From contig JAFFSR010000227.1 in assembly GCA_017163975.1 (NCBI GenBank), forward strand, positions 7,430,501 through 7,494,500: 64,000 bases of DNA, in the 5' to 3' direction. Shown in pieces: positions 10,494 to 21,888 of this stretch. The translations under genes were made by a program, and so were the position numbers. A model generated the notes under the pieces. It had not been told where the DNA came from. It was given only the letters and a program-made list of their open reading frames with translations, and ran no database searches. The stretch's first letter is position 1. Every line of letters starts with the position of its first letter. The DNA comes from Anastatus disparis (Eukaryota > Arthropoda > Insecta > Hymenoptera > Eupelmidae).

Positions 10494-11394
10494 CTGTCAT
10501 AGCGTTTTGGTTAAATTAAAATTGGTAAAACGACTCATGGTGTTTGATAACAAACCCGTTATTCAATAATTACTAAACGTTAATAACGATACTTAAAATA
10601 TAAATTATTAAAATTGCACAGTCTATGTACCAGTTTTCGTTACCCTCTTCCGACTCCTGTTCCCTTTGTATAGATTTTAATGTATGTTTACAGATTAACT
10701 AATAACAAACTAAAATTATTAATATTCCGAAGATAAATTTAATTTGATTAGAAAAAAATTTTAAATAATTCTGGACTTTTTATAAGGTATAAACAGTGTT
10801 AAAAATACCTTTATTTGCGTGTTTTCATTAAATGATAACCTTATGGAGATTGTTCCACTAAATTTTTAATAAGATTAAAAAAAGTGTATTAAAAATTTGT
10901 ATATTAATTTAAATGTAATTTAATTTTTAAAAAATAGGGACGTTGGTATTACAAATTAATGAATTGAAAATTATTTATCAAATATATTAAATATGTAATT
11001 TATCTAATTTAAATTAATAAAAATTGAAACAAGAAAATATGCTTATTAATCATCAGAATTAATTACAAATTATTGCGGAATTTGAATTAATAAAAAGTTG
11101 AATTATTGAGATTGGTGGATGTTTACAAATGGCTTTAATATCAGAAATCAGAGCCCAAATATCAATGGTACTGTTCAGCTGTATTACGCGTATAAAAGGT
11201 GAGAGTAATGATGTTTTTCGTAAGCCTATTTTAAAAGTAAATGACAAGGAATACGTATATTAATATTTTATTTTATGACATTATTTGGTAAATTACATTT
11301 CAAGAAAATAAAACATTTTAATAAAACAATCCACACAAATAATTAGTAAACAAAAGTATAAAATAATTTTCATTTATATATAAATGTCTCTTTA
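10494..11394. other. Spacer upstream of third BTB gene
   Basis: No gene. 10494-10860 matches 13514-13860 and, more weakly, 13858-14210. From about 10920 it returns to the B-type 3' spacer (CATCAGAATTAATTAC near 11050), leading into the relic. Confidence 0.6.
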
Positions 11395-11577
11395 TTTACG
11401 TTGACATAATACACGCCTAATTTCACCAAAAACGGTCCCATCGATGTTTTTATAAATTTCTTTTAATTCATTATCATCCAACTTATTTAATTCCAATCTA
11501 TTTAATTTGATTAAGTTAAAAACTCCTTCTTTTGAAATAGAAAGATGATACAAAATCGCCAACTTCATATAACATGA
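11395..11577 (-). pseudogene. 3' relic of B-type BTB gene
   Basis: About 60 codons (YMKLAILYHLSISKEG ... LNRLELNKLDDNELKE) matching the B-type BACK-like tail of 5040 and 14974. Near the end one base is missing, so the usual TCAACGTAA end is read out of frame and stops one codon later. Homology breaks at 11577, where spacer-like sequence follows; MATH-like and BTB parts are absent. Confidence 0.8.
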
Positions 11578-12211
11578 AGTTTCTATTTTTATAAAAGATG
11601 AATTTAAAGTATATTGGAAATTTTAAAAATAAAATTAATTTCATTTTCATTATTAGATTTATAATAAACTGATTATAATTCGTATTTATCATGGTAACAT
11701 TAACTTAAAATTATTTTATTGATAATGCAAAAGTGAAATTAATTTTCCTGTTATTTAACTCTGTAAATATTTTAACTTAGCTGACAAAAATTATCAGTTA
11801 ATTTATTAACCCTTTACAAGTTAACGCCCGAAACTCACTGAAATTGTTCGAACTTTTAGCAACAGAGCAGCATAAATATGATACGATTTAAATTATGATG
11901 TAATCATTATTAACAAATAAAAAACTCAATTTTTGCTAAATACATATAAGTAACTTTTTTTCATTGGAATAAAATTTAAAATTAATATTGTAATAATTTT
12001 ATTAGAAATAAATAAAATATAAAGTAGAGGTAGTAATGTAAATGAAATAATAAGTCATAAATATTATTTTATTTATTTCTCATATTAATTTGGAGAATTA
12101 CAAATTAACAAGTATTCAAAAATACACGTTAAATAAAAAGAATATTTTAAGTAAATTATGAAAAGAATGATGGTTAACAAAATAAGAATATCAATTTATA
12201 AATTTTTTTTC
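11578..12211. other. Spacer and A-type 3' flank of fourth BTB gene
   Basis: No gene. The first part resembles the B-type spacer at 4520-4580; 11830-12110 is the A-type 3' module. Confidence 0.55.
12068..12073 (-). terminator. AATAAA of fourth BTB gene
   Basis: About 139 nt past the stop, in the same conserved block as at 9007 and 17268. Confidence 0.5.
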
Positions 12212-13117
12212 TCATGGTGAAGTTAGTGTACATATAATTTCGTATACAACTTCTGCATCAATGTTCTTCAATATTTCAATCGTTGAATTTTTTTCTAATT
12301 TATTTAATTGTTGTTTATTTAATTTGATAAATGTAATAGCTTTTTCTTTTAAATTAAAAACACGATACAGAATTGCCAACTTAATATATTGAAACACATT
12401 ATCGACAGATAATTTTTCACTCATGCATATTCCGCACCAATTTTTTAATCCATCCAAAGCATACATATCTGCTAATGGCAACAAATCTTCTGCAATCTCA
12501 TCAAGATTTTCTACTTTGGCAACGTATATAAATCTAAGCATTTCCATAAACACTGCAGGATTAATATCATTAATGTTTATAACATTTTCGTTGTTTTCTT
12601 TCATATCGTGACTGAGCATCGCTGCGAATACTGGACTTTTGCTGGACATTATATTTTTATGAGCATGAAATCTTTCTCCACTAACGTTTAGAATCACATC
12701 ACTAAATGTTTCACTATTCAGTATTTTTTCAAAATCATCAAATTCAACAAGTCTATTATCTTTTAAATCATTTAATTTATTCTCCTGCAGATGTGTATCA
12801 TAATAGTCATCATAAATAATATCGATGATAATTAATATATTACTTGTAAATTTGTCTGCTTCAATTAAATTAATTATATATCCTGCGCCGCGGTAATCAA
12901 TTACTGTGATCCGATCAGAGATCATTACCTTATTTTCAGTTAAAATGTCGAATTGTAATTTTTTTATAGCTGTAGAATGTTGAGACACAACTGAAACGAA
13001 TATTTCTTTCTCAATAAAAAATCTAATAGTCCACCTATCAACCGAGTAATCGATAAAACTTTTCTTCTTATTAGCAATATTCAACTGGCACTTAATTTTT
13101 TCTGCTAAAACGCTCAT
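12212..13117 (-). CDS. BTB/POZ protein, SPOP/TDPOZ-like, type A
   Basis: Single exon, 301 aa, the closest paralogue of 9155-10060. N-terminus IKCQLNIANK; MATH-like half with the conserved tryptophan at about 29; LVEFDDFEKILN linker; BTB about 139-231 with FHAHKNIM, SPVFAAML, MKE contact triplet and LRFIYVAKVENL; BACK-like tail. Differences from 9155 are spread over the whole length but are common in the MATH-like half. Upstream it has the shared leader and a pogo-like element. Function by family: Cul3 substrate adaptor, substrate unknown. Confidence 0.92.
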   Translation of the reverse strand: MSVLAEKIKCQLNIANKKKSFIDYSVDRWTIRFFIEKEIFVSVVSQHSTAIKKLQFDILTENKVMISDRITVIDYRGAGYIINLIEADKFTSNILIIIDIIYDDYYDTHLQENKLNDLKDNRLVEFDDFEKILNSETFSDVILNVSGERFHAHKNIMSSKSPVFAAMLSHDMKENNENVININDINPAVFMEMLRFIYVAKVENLDEIAEDLLPLADMYALDGLKNWCGICMSEKLSVDNVFQYIKLAILYRVFNLKEKAITFIKLNKQQLNKLEKNSTIEILKNIDAEVVYEIICTLTSP

Positions 13118-13284
13118 TTTTTTACGAATTTATTTTGCAACAATTTTTATTATTTTTATCAAATAATGTTATAAATACTGCACAAGAGTTAAAGAGTATT
13201 ATTGCTGTAAAAAGAAGAAACTCTTTTTCCGGTTTGGTTATTTTAGCTAATGTAATAAAGATTTAACGAAATGGCACATATATA

Positions 13285-13511
13285 CAGTGAAGTCTCGATG
13301 CAAAAGATATCTCGTTATAAGAGAAACCAAACTCTTTGTTCGCCAAGCTTAAGCGAGTGCGTTCTCCCACCACTGTAAAAATGAGAGAGACAGAGCATAC
13401 ACGCACTCGACACAGTGCGCGTAGCTGCACGTTGCAGGACTTTTCGTAGAAAAAACGACAAAATTTCCCCTGCTACAGCCTCGTAAATACTCTTGTCTCG
13501 AGACTTTACTG
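13285..13511. mobile_element. pogo/Tigger-like MITE, copy 2
   Basis: About 227 bp between TA dinucleotides (13283-13284, 13512-13513), with CAGTGAAGTCTCGATGCAA and, inverted at the other end, CAGTAAAGTCTCGAGACAA. Best-preserved copy of the three. Confidence 0.75.
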
Positions 13512-14210
13512 TACTCTTCTCATACGTTTTATTTTAGCTAAATTAAAATTTAATAATTATTGGTAAAATGCCTCTTAGTGTTTAATAACAATCTAGTTGT
13601 TTAATAATTAATAAAAGTCAATAACAATACTTAAAATATAAATTATTAATATTCTCAGTCGATGCACCAGTTGCCTTCTACTGACTACTGTTCCCTATGT
13701 AGATTTTAATATATGTTTATATTTTAATTAATAATCAACAAAAATTATTAATATTCCTGAAATAGAATTTAATGATTAAGAAAAAAAATTTTTCAATAAT
13801 TATGGACTTTTTATATAATATAAAATAGTGTTTAAAATTACCTTAATTTGTGTGCTTACTGTACTGTAATAGCGTTTTGTTTTAGCTAAGTTAAAATTGA
13901 TAATTGGTAAAACGTGCCATAGTGTTTAATAAAAATCTCTTTACTCAAGTATTAAAAAAATTAATAACAATACTTAAAAAATAAATAATTGACATTACAC
14001 TGCACCAGTTGCTGTTGCCCCCTTTGTTTCTTTATTTATTTTAATATTTTTTATACCTTAATTAATAACAAAAAAAATTATCAATATTCTTAAAGTATAA
14101 TTTAATGATAGGAAAAAAATTTTGAATCAATATGGATTTTTTATATAATATAAACAGGTATAAATAATGTTTGGAAATACCTTTATTTGTGTGTTTTCAT
14201 TAAAAGATTT
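13512..14210. repeat. Tandem duplication, ~350-bp period
   Basis: About 13512-13857 is followed by a diverged second copy to about 14210. Each starts near TACTGTA...GTTTTGTTTTAGCTAA and runs through ATAAATAATT and GCACCAGTTGC motifs. One copy of the same unit lies at 10494-10860. The junction falls at the MITE end. Confidence 0.7.
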
Positions 14211-14973
14211 ACGCAATGAGATTTTTTTTTAAATTTTGAATAAGATTCAAAAGGGTGTTTAAAACATTTGTATACCTAATATTAACTATACATATCAAGC
14301 ATAGTTTTCACCTTAAATTTTAATTTAATTCTTAAAAAATAGGGAAGTTAGTATTACAAATTGATGAATAAAAAATTATTTAGCAATTATGTTAAATATG
14401 TAATTTATCTAGTTTAAATTAATAAAAAATAAAATAAGAATATACATTTATTAATCATCAGAATTAACGATGACTTATTGCTAGATGTGATTGCTAGAAG
14501 TACGTTTAAAATTTCCAAAATAAAATCAATTTTGTTTTCATTATAAGATTTAATAAATTCATTACAATTGACATTTTTAAATTTTTAGTGGTTATAATTG
14601 ATGTATTATAAAATTTTTTCATTACTCAAATTCTTTGACTTACAAGTATAATAACGTTATAATATTGAAATTGGTGGAGATGTTAATTTACATCAAGACT
14701 TTACTATCAGAAATCAGAGTCCAAATCTCAATGATACTGTGCTAGCTATGTACTATACTATGACAATTACATGCATAAAAAGTGGAAGTATGATTTTTGT
14801 AAACCTATTTGATAAGCAAATGACAAAGAATATGCATTAATATTTTATTTTATTACATTTTTTGGTAAATCACATTACAAGATAATAAAACATTTTAATA
14901 AAACAGTCTAACACAAATAATTAGTAAACTAAGGTATAAAAAAACTTTCATTTATATTTTAATGTCTCTTTAT
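14211..14973. other. B-type 3' spacer of fifth BTB gene
   Basis: No gene. Diverged version of the spacer at 1-1036, sharing the ATCATCAGAATTAA motif (about 14455) and the pre-stop block from 14880. Confidence 0.6.
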
Positions 14974-14974
14974 T
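14969..14974 (-). terminator. AATAAA overlapping stop codon of fifth BTB gene
   Basis: Same one-base overlap as at 1032 and 5035. Confidence 0.45.
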
Positions 14975-15900
14975 TACGTTGACGTCAAAGCACGCACAAT
15001 TTCATAAACAACATTTGCATCAATGTTTTTAAAATTTTCTTTTAATTCATTTTCATCCAACTTATTTAATTTTAATCTATTTGATTTGATAAATTCAACA
15101 GCTTCCTTTTTTAAATTAGCAGCATTATACAGTATAGCCAACTTGATATAATGAAATACATTATCGATCGATAATTTTTCACTCATGCATTTTTCACATA
15201 TAGATTTTAATCTTTCTAAGCAATATTTATCCGCCGCTGGCAAAAGATCATCTGCCAATTCTTTGAGATTCTGAATTTTAGCAACGTACATGAATCTCAG
15301 CATTTCCATAAAAACTACCGGATGCATGTCATCGATGTTTATAATATTTTCTTTGTTCTCTCTCATTTCGTGATTAAACATCGCCGCGAATACTGGGCTT
15401 TTGCTTAACAATATTATTTTGTGAGCATAAAATGTTTTATCACCAACATTTATAGTCACATCACTAAACATTTGATTATTTAAAATTTTTTCCAAATCAT
15501 CGAACTCTCTTAACCTACAAAGTTGAAAATCATTTAAATTAACTTCGGATTTATCTGTCTCGTTCAAAATTTTCACATACTTGTTGTCAGCAACAATTTC
15601 TATCATAAGTATTAACGGTCTACTATAATCTTCAAGTTTGTTTCTTTTAATTAATTTTATTGATTCACCTTTATAATTATTTATAGCACGATTAATAATC
15701 ATTGTATCGTTAGAAAAAATAGTAAAACGTATATCAATTCCATCGTGAAAAGCAAATCCAACATTTCGTTCTGTAACTGAGACATACATTGCGTTGTTGA
15801 TATATAACCTAATATTCCAAATTTTTGAAACAACGATTCCATCAAACAAACCGATATTCGTTATTTCGTGTTTTATTGTGTATCTCACAGTTTCACCCAT
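14974..15900 (-). CDS. BTB/POZ protein, SPOP/TDPOZ-like, type B
   Basis: Single exon, 308 aa, the longest of the six because of short insertions in the MATH-like half (about residues 45-55 and 118-126). The N-terminus VRYTIKHEI, tryptophan 28 and the RPLILMIEI strand pair it with 5040-5945. BTB about 146-238 has FYAHKIIL (Tyr replaces the usual His), SPVFAAMF, MRE contact triplet 179-181 and ELADDLLPAADKYCLERL. The BACK-like tail ends RALTST like its partner. Predicted Cul3 adaptor with unknown substrate. No frame damage. Confidence 0.92.
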   Translation of the reverse strand: MGETVRYTIKHEITNIGLFDGIVVSKIWNIRLYINNAMYVSVTERNVGFAFHDGIDIRFTIFSNDTMIINRAINNYKGESIKLIKRNKLEDYSRPLILMIEIVADNKYVKILNETDKSEVNLNDFQLCRLREFDDLEKILNNQMFSDVTINVGDKTFYAHKIILLSKSPVFAAMFNHEMRENKENIINIDDMHPVVFMEMLRFMYVAKIQNLKELADDLLPAADKYCLERLKSICEKCMSEKLSIDNVFHYIKLAILYNAANLKKEAVEFIKSNRLKLNKLDENELKENFKNIDANVVYEIVRALTST

Positions 15901-17414
15901 TTTTTAATACGGTGTTTCCAATGTATTCTTATTAAAAACACTTGTATTCATTTATATCTATATGGCTAAGAAAATTATATCTACAGAAAATTCTCTCTGT
16001 TAATTTTTACGTTTTGCAAATACAAGACACGTTCTAACATCAGCTGTGTATACTTACTGTATACTGTATACGTAACATATGGAAGTATAAGACACTTGGT
16101 GGCGCCTTAAGCGGCTAAATGATCAAATAATAAATAAATTTTGTTTTTTATTCGAAAAGTATTTTTTTATCTTCTGTATCTGTATAGCTATGCAATGTTA
16201 CATTAATTTTTAATAGTGCCCCGATCATGAGCACTTTAAGAAATTGAACCATTCAATAAATAGCTAAGATGAATTCTCGATTTTACGCATGGGCTTGGCT
16301 ATCTTTTGACTGAAAAATTTATTCTAGATTTGGACATTTAATTAGATATCACATACAAACTTATGGCATAAATATATAGTCCAGAATAATTTTGTAAGTT
16401 AAAAGTAAGGCGACATAATAATTAATAATCACCACTATTTTAAAAATAAAAAAATTGTTAATCATAACAATAAAAAATTAATATGTTATTCAAAATTAAT
16501 AAGGATTGATAAAAGATGTTTTATTTACAAGATCATAATTAAATTTCCACTATTTAAAATTTTATATTAAATATTTAAACTTAGATAATTTTTCGTATAA
16601 AATAGAAAAATAAATGGCATTTTTGTAAAATTATGAAACAATCGAATATTTGTATACATTTATAAAATCGTTGAGACTATTGAATTTTACACTATCTACA
16701 ACAGCACACAATTTAAATTTTGATCTGATAATCTTGTTTTAGTTATAGCATTTCATGTGGTCAGCGTTGCCAATGAATCATAATGAAATGATAAAATTCG
16801 TATTTATCATAGTAACATATACTTGGAATTGATTTTTGATAATGCAAACATATTTTCTTTGTATTTGATTACATTATATATTATTTGGTAAAATATATTT
16901 TGATAACTAATAAGCTGAAAAAAGAATATCAATGAATTCATTAAGATTTTTTTACTTTAGTTTTATATAGAAATCGTATAACAATGTTTATAAAAAGTTC
17001 AGTGTTAGATTATTAACAAAATGATTGAAATTATTGTAGCTTTTTATGTGACTATTTTATTTTAGTAAGTCTATTTGTTTACGTATAGCAATGGCGCTAC
17101 GTAAATATGACAAGATCCGAATTATGATGTAATTATTATTATCAATGTGTTATAATAAACCGATAAATTTCAAATTATTAATACAATAATTTTATTATGA
17201 ATAGATAAGTAAAAAATAAAGTAAAGGTGGTAATGTAAATAAAATAATAAGCCATAAATATTGATATTTTATTTAATTGGAATATTATTTGGTGAATTAC
17301 AAATTGACAATCATTCAAAAATACAGGTTGAGTAAAAAGAACATTTTTTTTAAATTATAAAAAGTAAATGATAGTAAACAAAAAAATCACAATCGATTTT
17401 GAATTTTCCTTTTT
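15901..17414. other. Spacer between fifth and sixth BTB genes
   Basis: No gene. 15901-16140 is the B-type 5' flank (compare 5946-6180). 16640-17310 is the A-type 3' flank. Between them is AT-rich sequence with no recognised feature. Confidence 0.6.
17268..17273 (-). terminator. AATAAA of sixth BTB gene
   Basis: About 142 nt past the stop, conserved with 9007 and 12068. Confidence 0.5.
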
Positions 17415-18299
17415 TTATGATACAGTTAATTTCCATATAATTTCATATAGAACTTCTGCATTAATGTTTTTAAAAATCTCTTTCATTGACGGATTTTCTA
17501 ATTTATTTAATTGTTCTTTATTTAATTTAATAAATTCAATAACTTTCTCTTTTAATAAAGGAACATTGAACAGGAATGCCAACGTAATATACTCAAACAC
17601 ATTATCGACAGATAATTTTTCGCTCATGCATATTCCGCATAAATGTTTTAGTCCATCTAAACAATACATATCTGCTAATGGCAACAGATCATCAGCAATT
17701 TTTTTAAGATTCTCTACTTTGGCTACGTATATGAATCTAAGCACTTCTGCAAACAATTCGGGATTAATATTATCGATGTTTATAACATTTTCTTTGTTCT
17801 CTTTCATTTCATGTTTAAACATGGCCTCAAACACCGAACTTTTGCTGGACAATATAATTTTATGGGCATGAAATTTTTTTCCACTAACGTTTATAGTTAC
17901 ATCACTATGCGCTTCATTGTTCAATATTTTTTCAAAATCGTCAAATTCTTTAAGTCTACGTTGTAAATTACTTAATTCGTAAGTGGCACAAAAGTCATCG
18001 AAAATAATATCAATTAAAATGAATATATCACTTGTAACTCTGTTGATTTCAATTAATTTAACTTCTGTGCCTTCTATATAGTTAATTCTTGAAACACGAT
18101 CAATCATTAATGCATTTTTGTCATTTAGAATATCTACATGCAAGGTTTTTATATGTGATACTTCAGTAATTTTGACATGTATTGCTTCTTCAAAGTAAAT
18201 ATAAATCCTCCACGAGTTTACTACGTAAGAAATAGTTACTTCTTTTCTTATTTGTTCAATATTTAATTTAATCTTAACTGTGTCTCTTACACGATTCAT
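17415..18299 (-). CDS. BTB/POZ protein, SPOP/TDPOZ-like, type A
   Basis: Single exon, 294 aa, the shortest and most diverged type A member and the last gene of the array. The MATH-like half (W30; HVDILNDKNALMIDRVSRI) has lost several residues before the RRLKEFDDFEKILN linker. BTB at about 132-224 has VSGKKFHAHKIILSSK, SSVFEAMF, MKE triplet 165-167 and IADDLLPLADMYCLDGLKHL. The BACK-like tail begins CMSEKLSVDNVFEYITLA. Shares leader, poly(A) spacing and upstream pogo-like element with the other A genes. Predicted Cul3 adaptor; substrate unknown. Confidence 0.92.
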   Translation of the reverse strand: MNRVRDTVKIKLNIEQIRKEVTISYVVNSWRIYIYFEEAIHVKITEVSHIKTLHVDILNDKNALMIDRVSRINYIEGTEVKLIEINRVTSDIFILIDIIFDDFCATYELSNLQRRLKEFDDFEKILNNEAHSDVTINVSGKKFHAHKIILSSKSSVFEAMFKHEMKENKENVINIDNINPELFAEVLRFIYVAKVENLKKIADDLLPLADMYCLDGLKHLCGICMSEKLSVDNVFEYITLAFLFNVPLLKEKVIEFIKLNKEQLNKLENPSMKEIFKNINAEVLYEIIWKLTVS

Positions 18300-18464
18300 T
18301 TTTTTCAGTGATAATTTTTACAAATGTTTATTGACTTGATAAAAACTTTTATAATATACAGCTTTGTCGTGAAATTTATATAGTTATAAATATTAAAGTA
18401 AAGTATATACTGTTGTAAAATGAAGAAACTCTTTGTCAGGTTTGGTTATGTTAGCTATAATGAC

Positions 18465-18718
18465 CAGTGAACTCTCGATATAAGCCGAACTGAATTCTTT
18501 CTTCGCCAAGCTAAGCGAGTGCGTTTTCCCACCACAATAGAAGTGAGAAAGACACCACTAGCGCACGTTGGATAAAACTCACACAACGACACAGTATATA
18601 TGCGTTATTAGCTATCATCTCATTCTTGACTCATACTATAAGGACACTTTGTATAAGTGAAATTCAAAAAAATTTCTTTTCCTACAGCCCCGTCATTATT
18701 TTTTTATCAAGTTTACTA
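18465..18718. mobile_element. pogo/Tigger-like MITE, copy 3 (decayed)
   Basis: Begins CAGTGAACTCTCGATATAAG and ends AGTTTACTATA. Its interior shares GCCAAGCTAAGCGAGTGCG and the TCCCACCAC block with copy 2. The left TA has decayed, consistent with an older copy. Confidence 0.6.
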
Positions 18719-21689
18719 TACTATCATAATAATTTATGTTAAATCAATGAAAATTGAAAAATTAGTAAAACGCATCATTTAAATAACAACCTGATTATTC
18801 AAGATTTAAAAAAATTAAAAATATTTAAAATATAAATAATTAATATTCTACACTAATAAAATCAATAAAAATATTTTTAATTTAAAACATTTATTTTTAT
18901 TTATAAAATTAGACTATAAATTTATTATTATAATTATTATTTATGCCTGTAAACATATAATAAATTAATAAGACAATAATTTATCGATTTATCTATGATT
19001 TTACTTAAAATTAGTAAATTACATATTAAACATATCATATAGAAAGTATCATCGTAATGTGAAAAAACTTCATCCATATTTCCTTTCTATTCATGCGAAA
19101 ATTTACAAAAACGTATAAGAGTCAAGTAAGCTAATCGTTTTAAATGGCAACGTTTTCATGCGAAAAAAACCGCATCATTTTAAAACGTTATGGATCTCTC
19201 ATTGCGATAAGCTCTATTGTCCCTTCCGTTACACGTAAAACTTCCAAAACCAAAAAAAGGTACCATATGCGTTTTTGTCATAAGTTTATAGTCACCGAGA
19301 CGTTACGAAAATAAAAAAAGAAGAAGGAGAAGGTAAAAGAGAAGTGTTTCGAAAATTGTGGCTCAGCCGATAAGATCTTCCTCCACCTCGCTCGTGCTAA
19401 TTAGGATATTTAAATATTTTGGTAAACCAGACATGTGTGCAGCTCTCCTTCAGAAAAATAAAATAAAATAACGAGGTTATGTTTTTAAAAAAAAGAGAAG
19501 AAGCAAAAAGTGGGTCTTCACCCATATTAACTGTTGGCTAAACATTGCTCGACCTTTATCGCGATGGCCATAATTAATTAGTTGATACAGATAAGCTCTT
19601 TTTTATCTCTGAACAGTCGCACACACAAAAGTATATATACGCGCGCTCGACCATTTATACAAATGTGAGCTTACGTTATTCGGAATTACGATCACAGAAA
19701 ACCCTCACTATATTTTTCAGGAGGTCTTAATTTTCATGTGCGAATTTTTATATATCACTCGTAATGCTTGGGTAATCTTGAAATTATAAACTTTGTTGTT
19801 TTTTCTGGATATTTTCAGCATTATGAATAAAACTTACTATATATATAAATTTTAGGGCGCACAAGGCGTCTATGCCCAGGAAGCATTGTATAGGTATAAG
19901 CAAGTTAATTAAATCATCTGATAATATCTTGAATCTATAAAATAAAGGTTTTGCATAAGCATTTTATTTTTATGCTTATTTCATAATTATGGGCACCATT
20001 TAAAAATTTGAAGATGATTTTATTAAGATAACAAGACAATTCTTCGCTTGTAAATGTATGTAACTATGTTTTATAATTTTTAAAATTAAAGAAAAAAAGG
20101 ACTTATGCTCCACATATGCTTGAATTATGTAAATAAGAGTCTATAAAATAGCCGAAGAGTACAACGTATAAATAAAAACGTTCTTATTATAAAACTTTTA
20201 TCTATTTAAGAGTCATTAAAGCTATTCATAAGTCTTATGGCAGTGTTTAAAAATGTTAATATTATTCGATGAAATTACTATGAATAATGTGATACAGGCT
20301 TCTGATTGTTCCCATAAATTTTTTTTTCTATCTGAAGGTTTTGTATTTGCGATTGAAATTACTTAAGAAAAACTGTGCACAGATAATTTAACGTCAATAT
20401 AAATAAAAATAAATACAAGCATTTATTAAACATTCCGTTTCTTTTCTTTAATGTGCGCTTTAATAAGTTTTAATGTGTCGATAAAAGAAAAAAAAATTTG
20501 AAATTAAATAAAAAAATAACTCTTTTTAATAAAGATGAATAATATTTTCATTTGGTGTGTCATTAAACATACGCGACAAATAATTCCACAATGAATTGCT
20601 CATTAACGGCAATTTATTACCGTAAACAGGCTCATCCCGTGAACGGCTTGATATTAAGTCGTATACATAACGGTACATCTTCAACAACCCTATTAAACAC
20701 ATCTTGGACATGTTAATAAAATAGGACGCTATCATGTTGTTCAAATACAATAATTACAAATTATCAATGATAGATTTCATACTTTAACCCTTGTCTAATC
20801 GTTCGAATCACTGATGATCATAATAAGACGTAACTTTCAGTTACCTTTTTTTTAGGTTAAACGATGTTACATTGACGTAGACATAAACTTAACGTACTGT
20901 AATTTTGAAAGAAGAATTGATAAGATGAAGATGACAAGTTGTTAAATTATAAATATGATGTTAGTATATATGCATATGTGTATATAAACTTAGAACAGGT
21001 TGTGAATGATCCTTTAAGTATTGAAATAAGATATGAGAAATTTCCGAGTTATAAGTTTTAATTGGAACCGGTATATGTGTATAAACGTGAATTGAATTTA
21101 AAATTTACAGAGGCAAGTTTAACGCTGATTAATATTATTGCTTGAATTTCTTTTATATATACGCGGAATATTTATTAGATGATTTCATTGATGTGATAAT
21201 TATATCGATGAGTGTTATCACTTAATTAATATATATTTATTCCGAAAGAATTTTCTATCATTAATTAAATATATGTTGAATACTAGGAAATATTTCCAAT
21301 TGCACTTAGCGAGTTAAACATTAAAATAATGATTGGAACTGTACGAATTGGTTTATTGTAACTATTATAATAATTTGAGTGATTTATAAAAGGTGACATT
21401 TTCATTGGATTAAGGAAAAATAAAAAATAATATTTAATTTCATTTGTTCTAAGGGATGTAAAATACCGGTATTACAGTTTTTCAAATTTTTTATTTTTAA
21501 TCTAAAATTTATAAAAACATTTTTATATTATAATCTTCTATTTTAACTAATAAAAAGTATAATATAGAGATTTTTCGGAAAATTTTTGAATAAAGATTAA
21601 AAATTCGGGAAACTGCAATATCAGTAACTGTGAATTAATCATATACCTTATACGTCGCCTTAAAGTTTAATTTAAATAAAGTCACAGAA
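18719..21689. other. Gene-poor AT-rich DNA; array boundary
   Basis: Sequence shared with the BTB array ends near 18.85 kb. Beyond it base composition becomes more mixed, with purine tracts (19310-19340, 19480-19510) and short GC-richer patches. No gene identified apart from the weak candidate at 20526-20750. Confidence 0.5.
20526..20750 (-). other. Possible coding exon or gene fragment, unrecognised
   Basis: A 74-codon frame whose second half (DEPVYGNKLPLMSNSLWNYL) has a more protein-like composition than other short frames in region 2. A GTATGT donor-like site follows the codons for NYLSR at about 20568. The pattern is loosely reminiscent of the start of AMP-forming acyl-CoA ligases, but too short to claim. 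It could be a first exon, a relic, or chance. Confidence 0.2.
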
Positions 21690-21888
21690 GAGGTTTCAGT
21701 GGCTCACTTGGTAGAGCGATGGATTCATAATCTCGGGGATCTGAGTTCGAATCGCGCTCGCGGCGGCTGATTGATACAAGCACCACTGTATTCGATACAT
21801 GTGCTTTGTTCACAAAAACACTGAAGATCTCCGTCGCTATTTGCATCTCAAAGATATAATAATACAGCGACGTTAAATAAAATAAACT
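21690..21888 (+). mobile_element. tRNA-derived SINE, copy 1
   Basis: About 200 bp. The tRNA-like head has an A box (TGGCTCACTTGGTAGAGC) and a B box (GAGTTCGAATC). The body contains ACAAGCACCACTGTA and TGTGCTTTGTTCACAAA, ending ACAGCGACGTTAAATAAAAT. The anticodon position reads CAT here. Not a functional tRNA: the acceptor stem does not pair. Confidence 0.85.

Noticed and set aside
17368..17871. 167-codon plus-strand frame
   Set aside because: Antisense shadow of the BTB gene at 17415-18299; similar shadows lie at 1325 and 12423.
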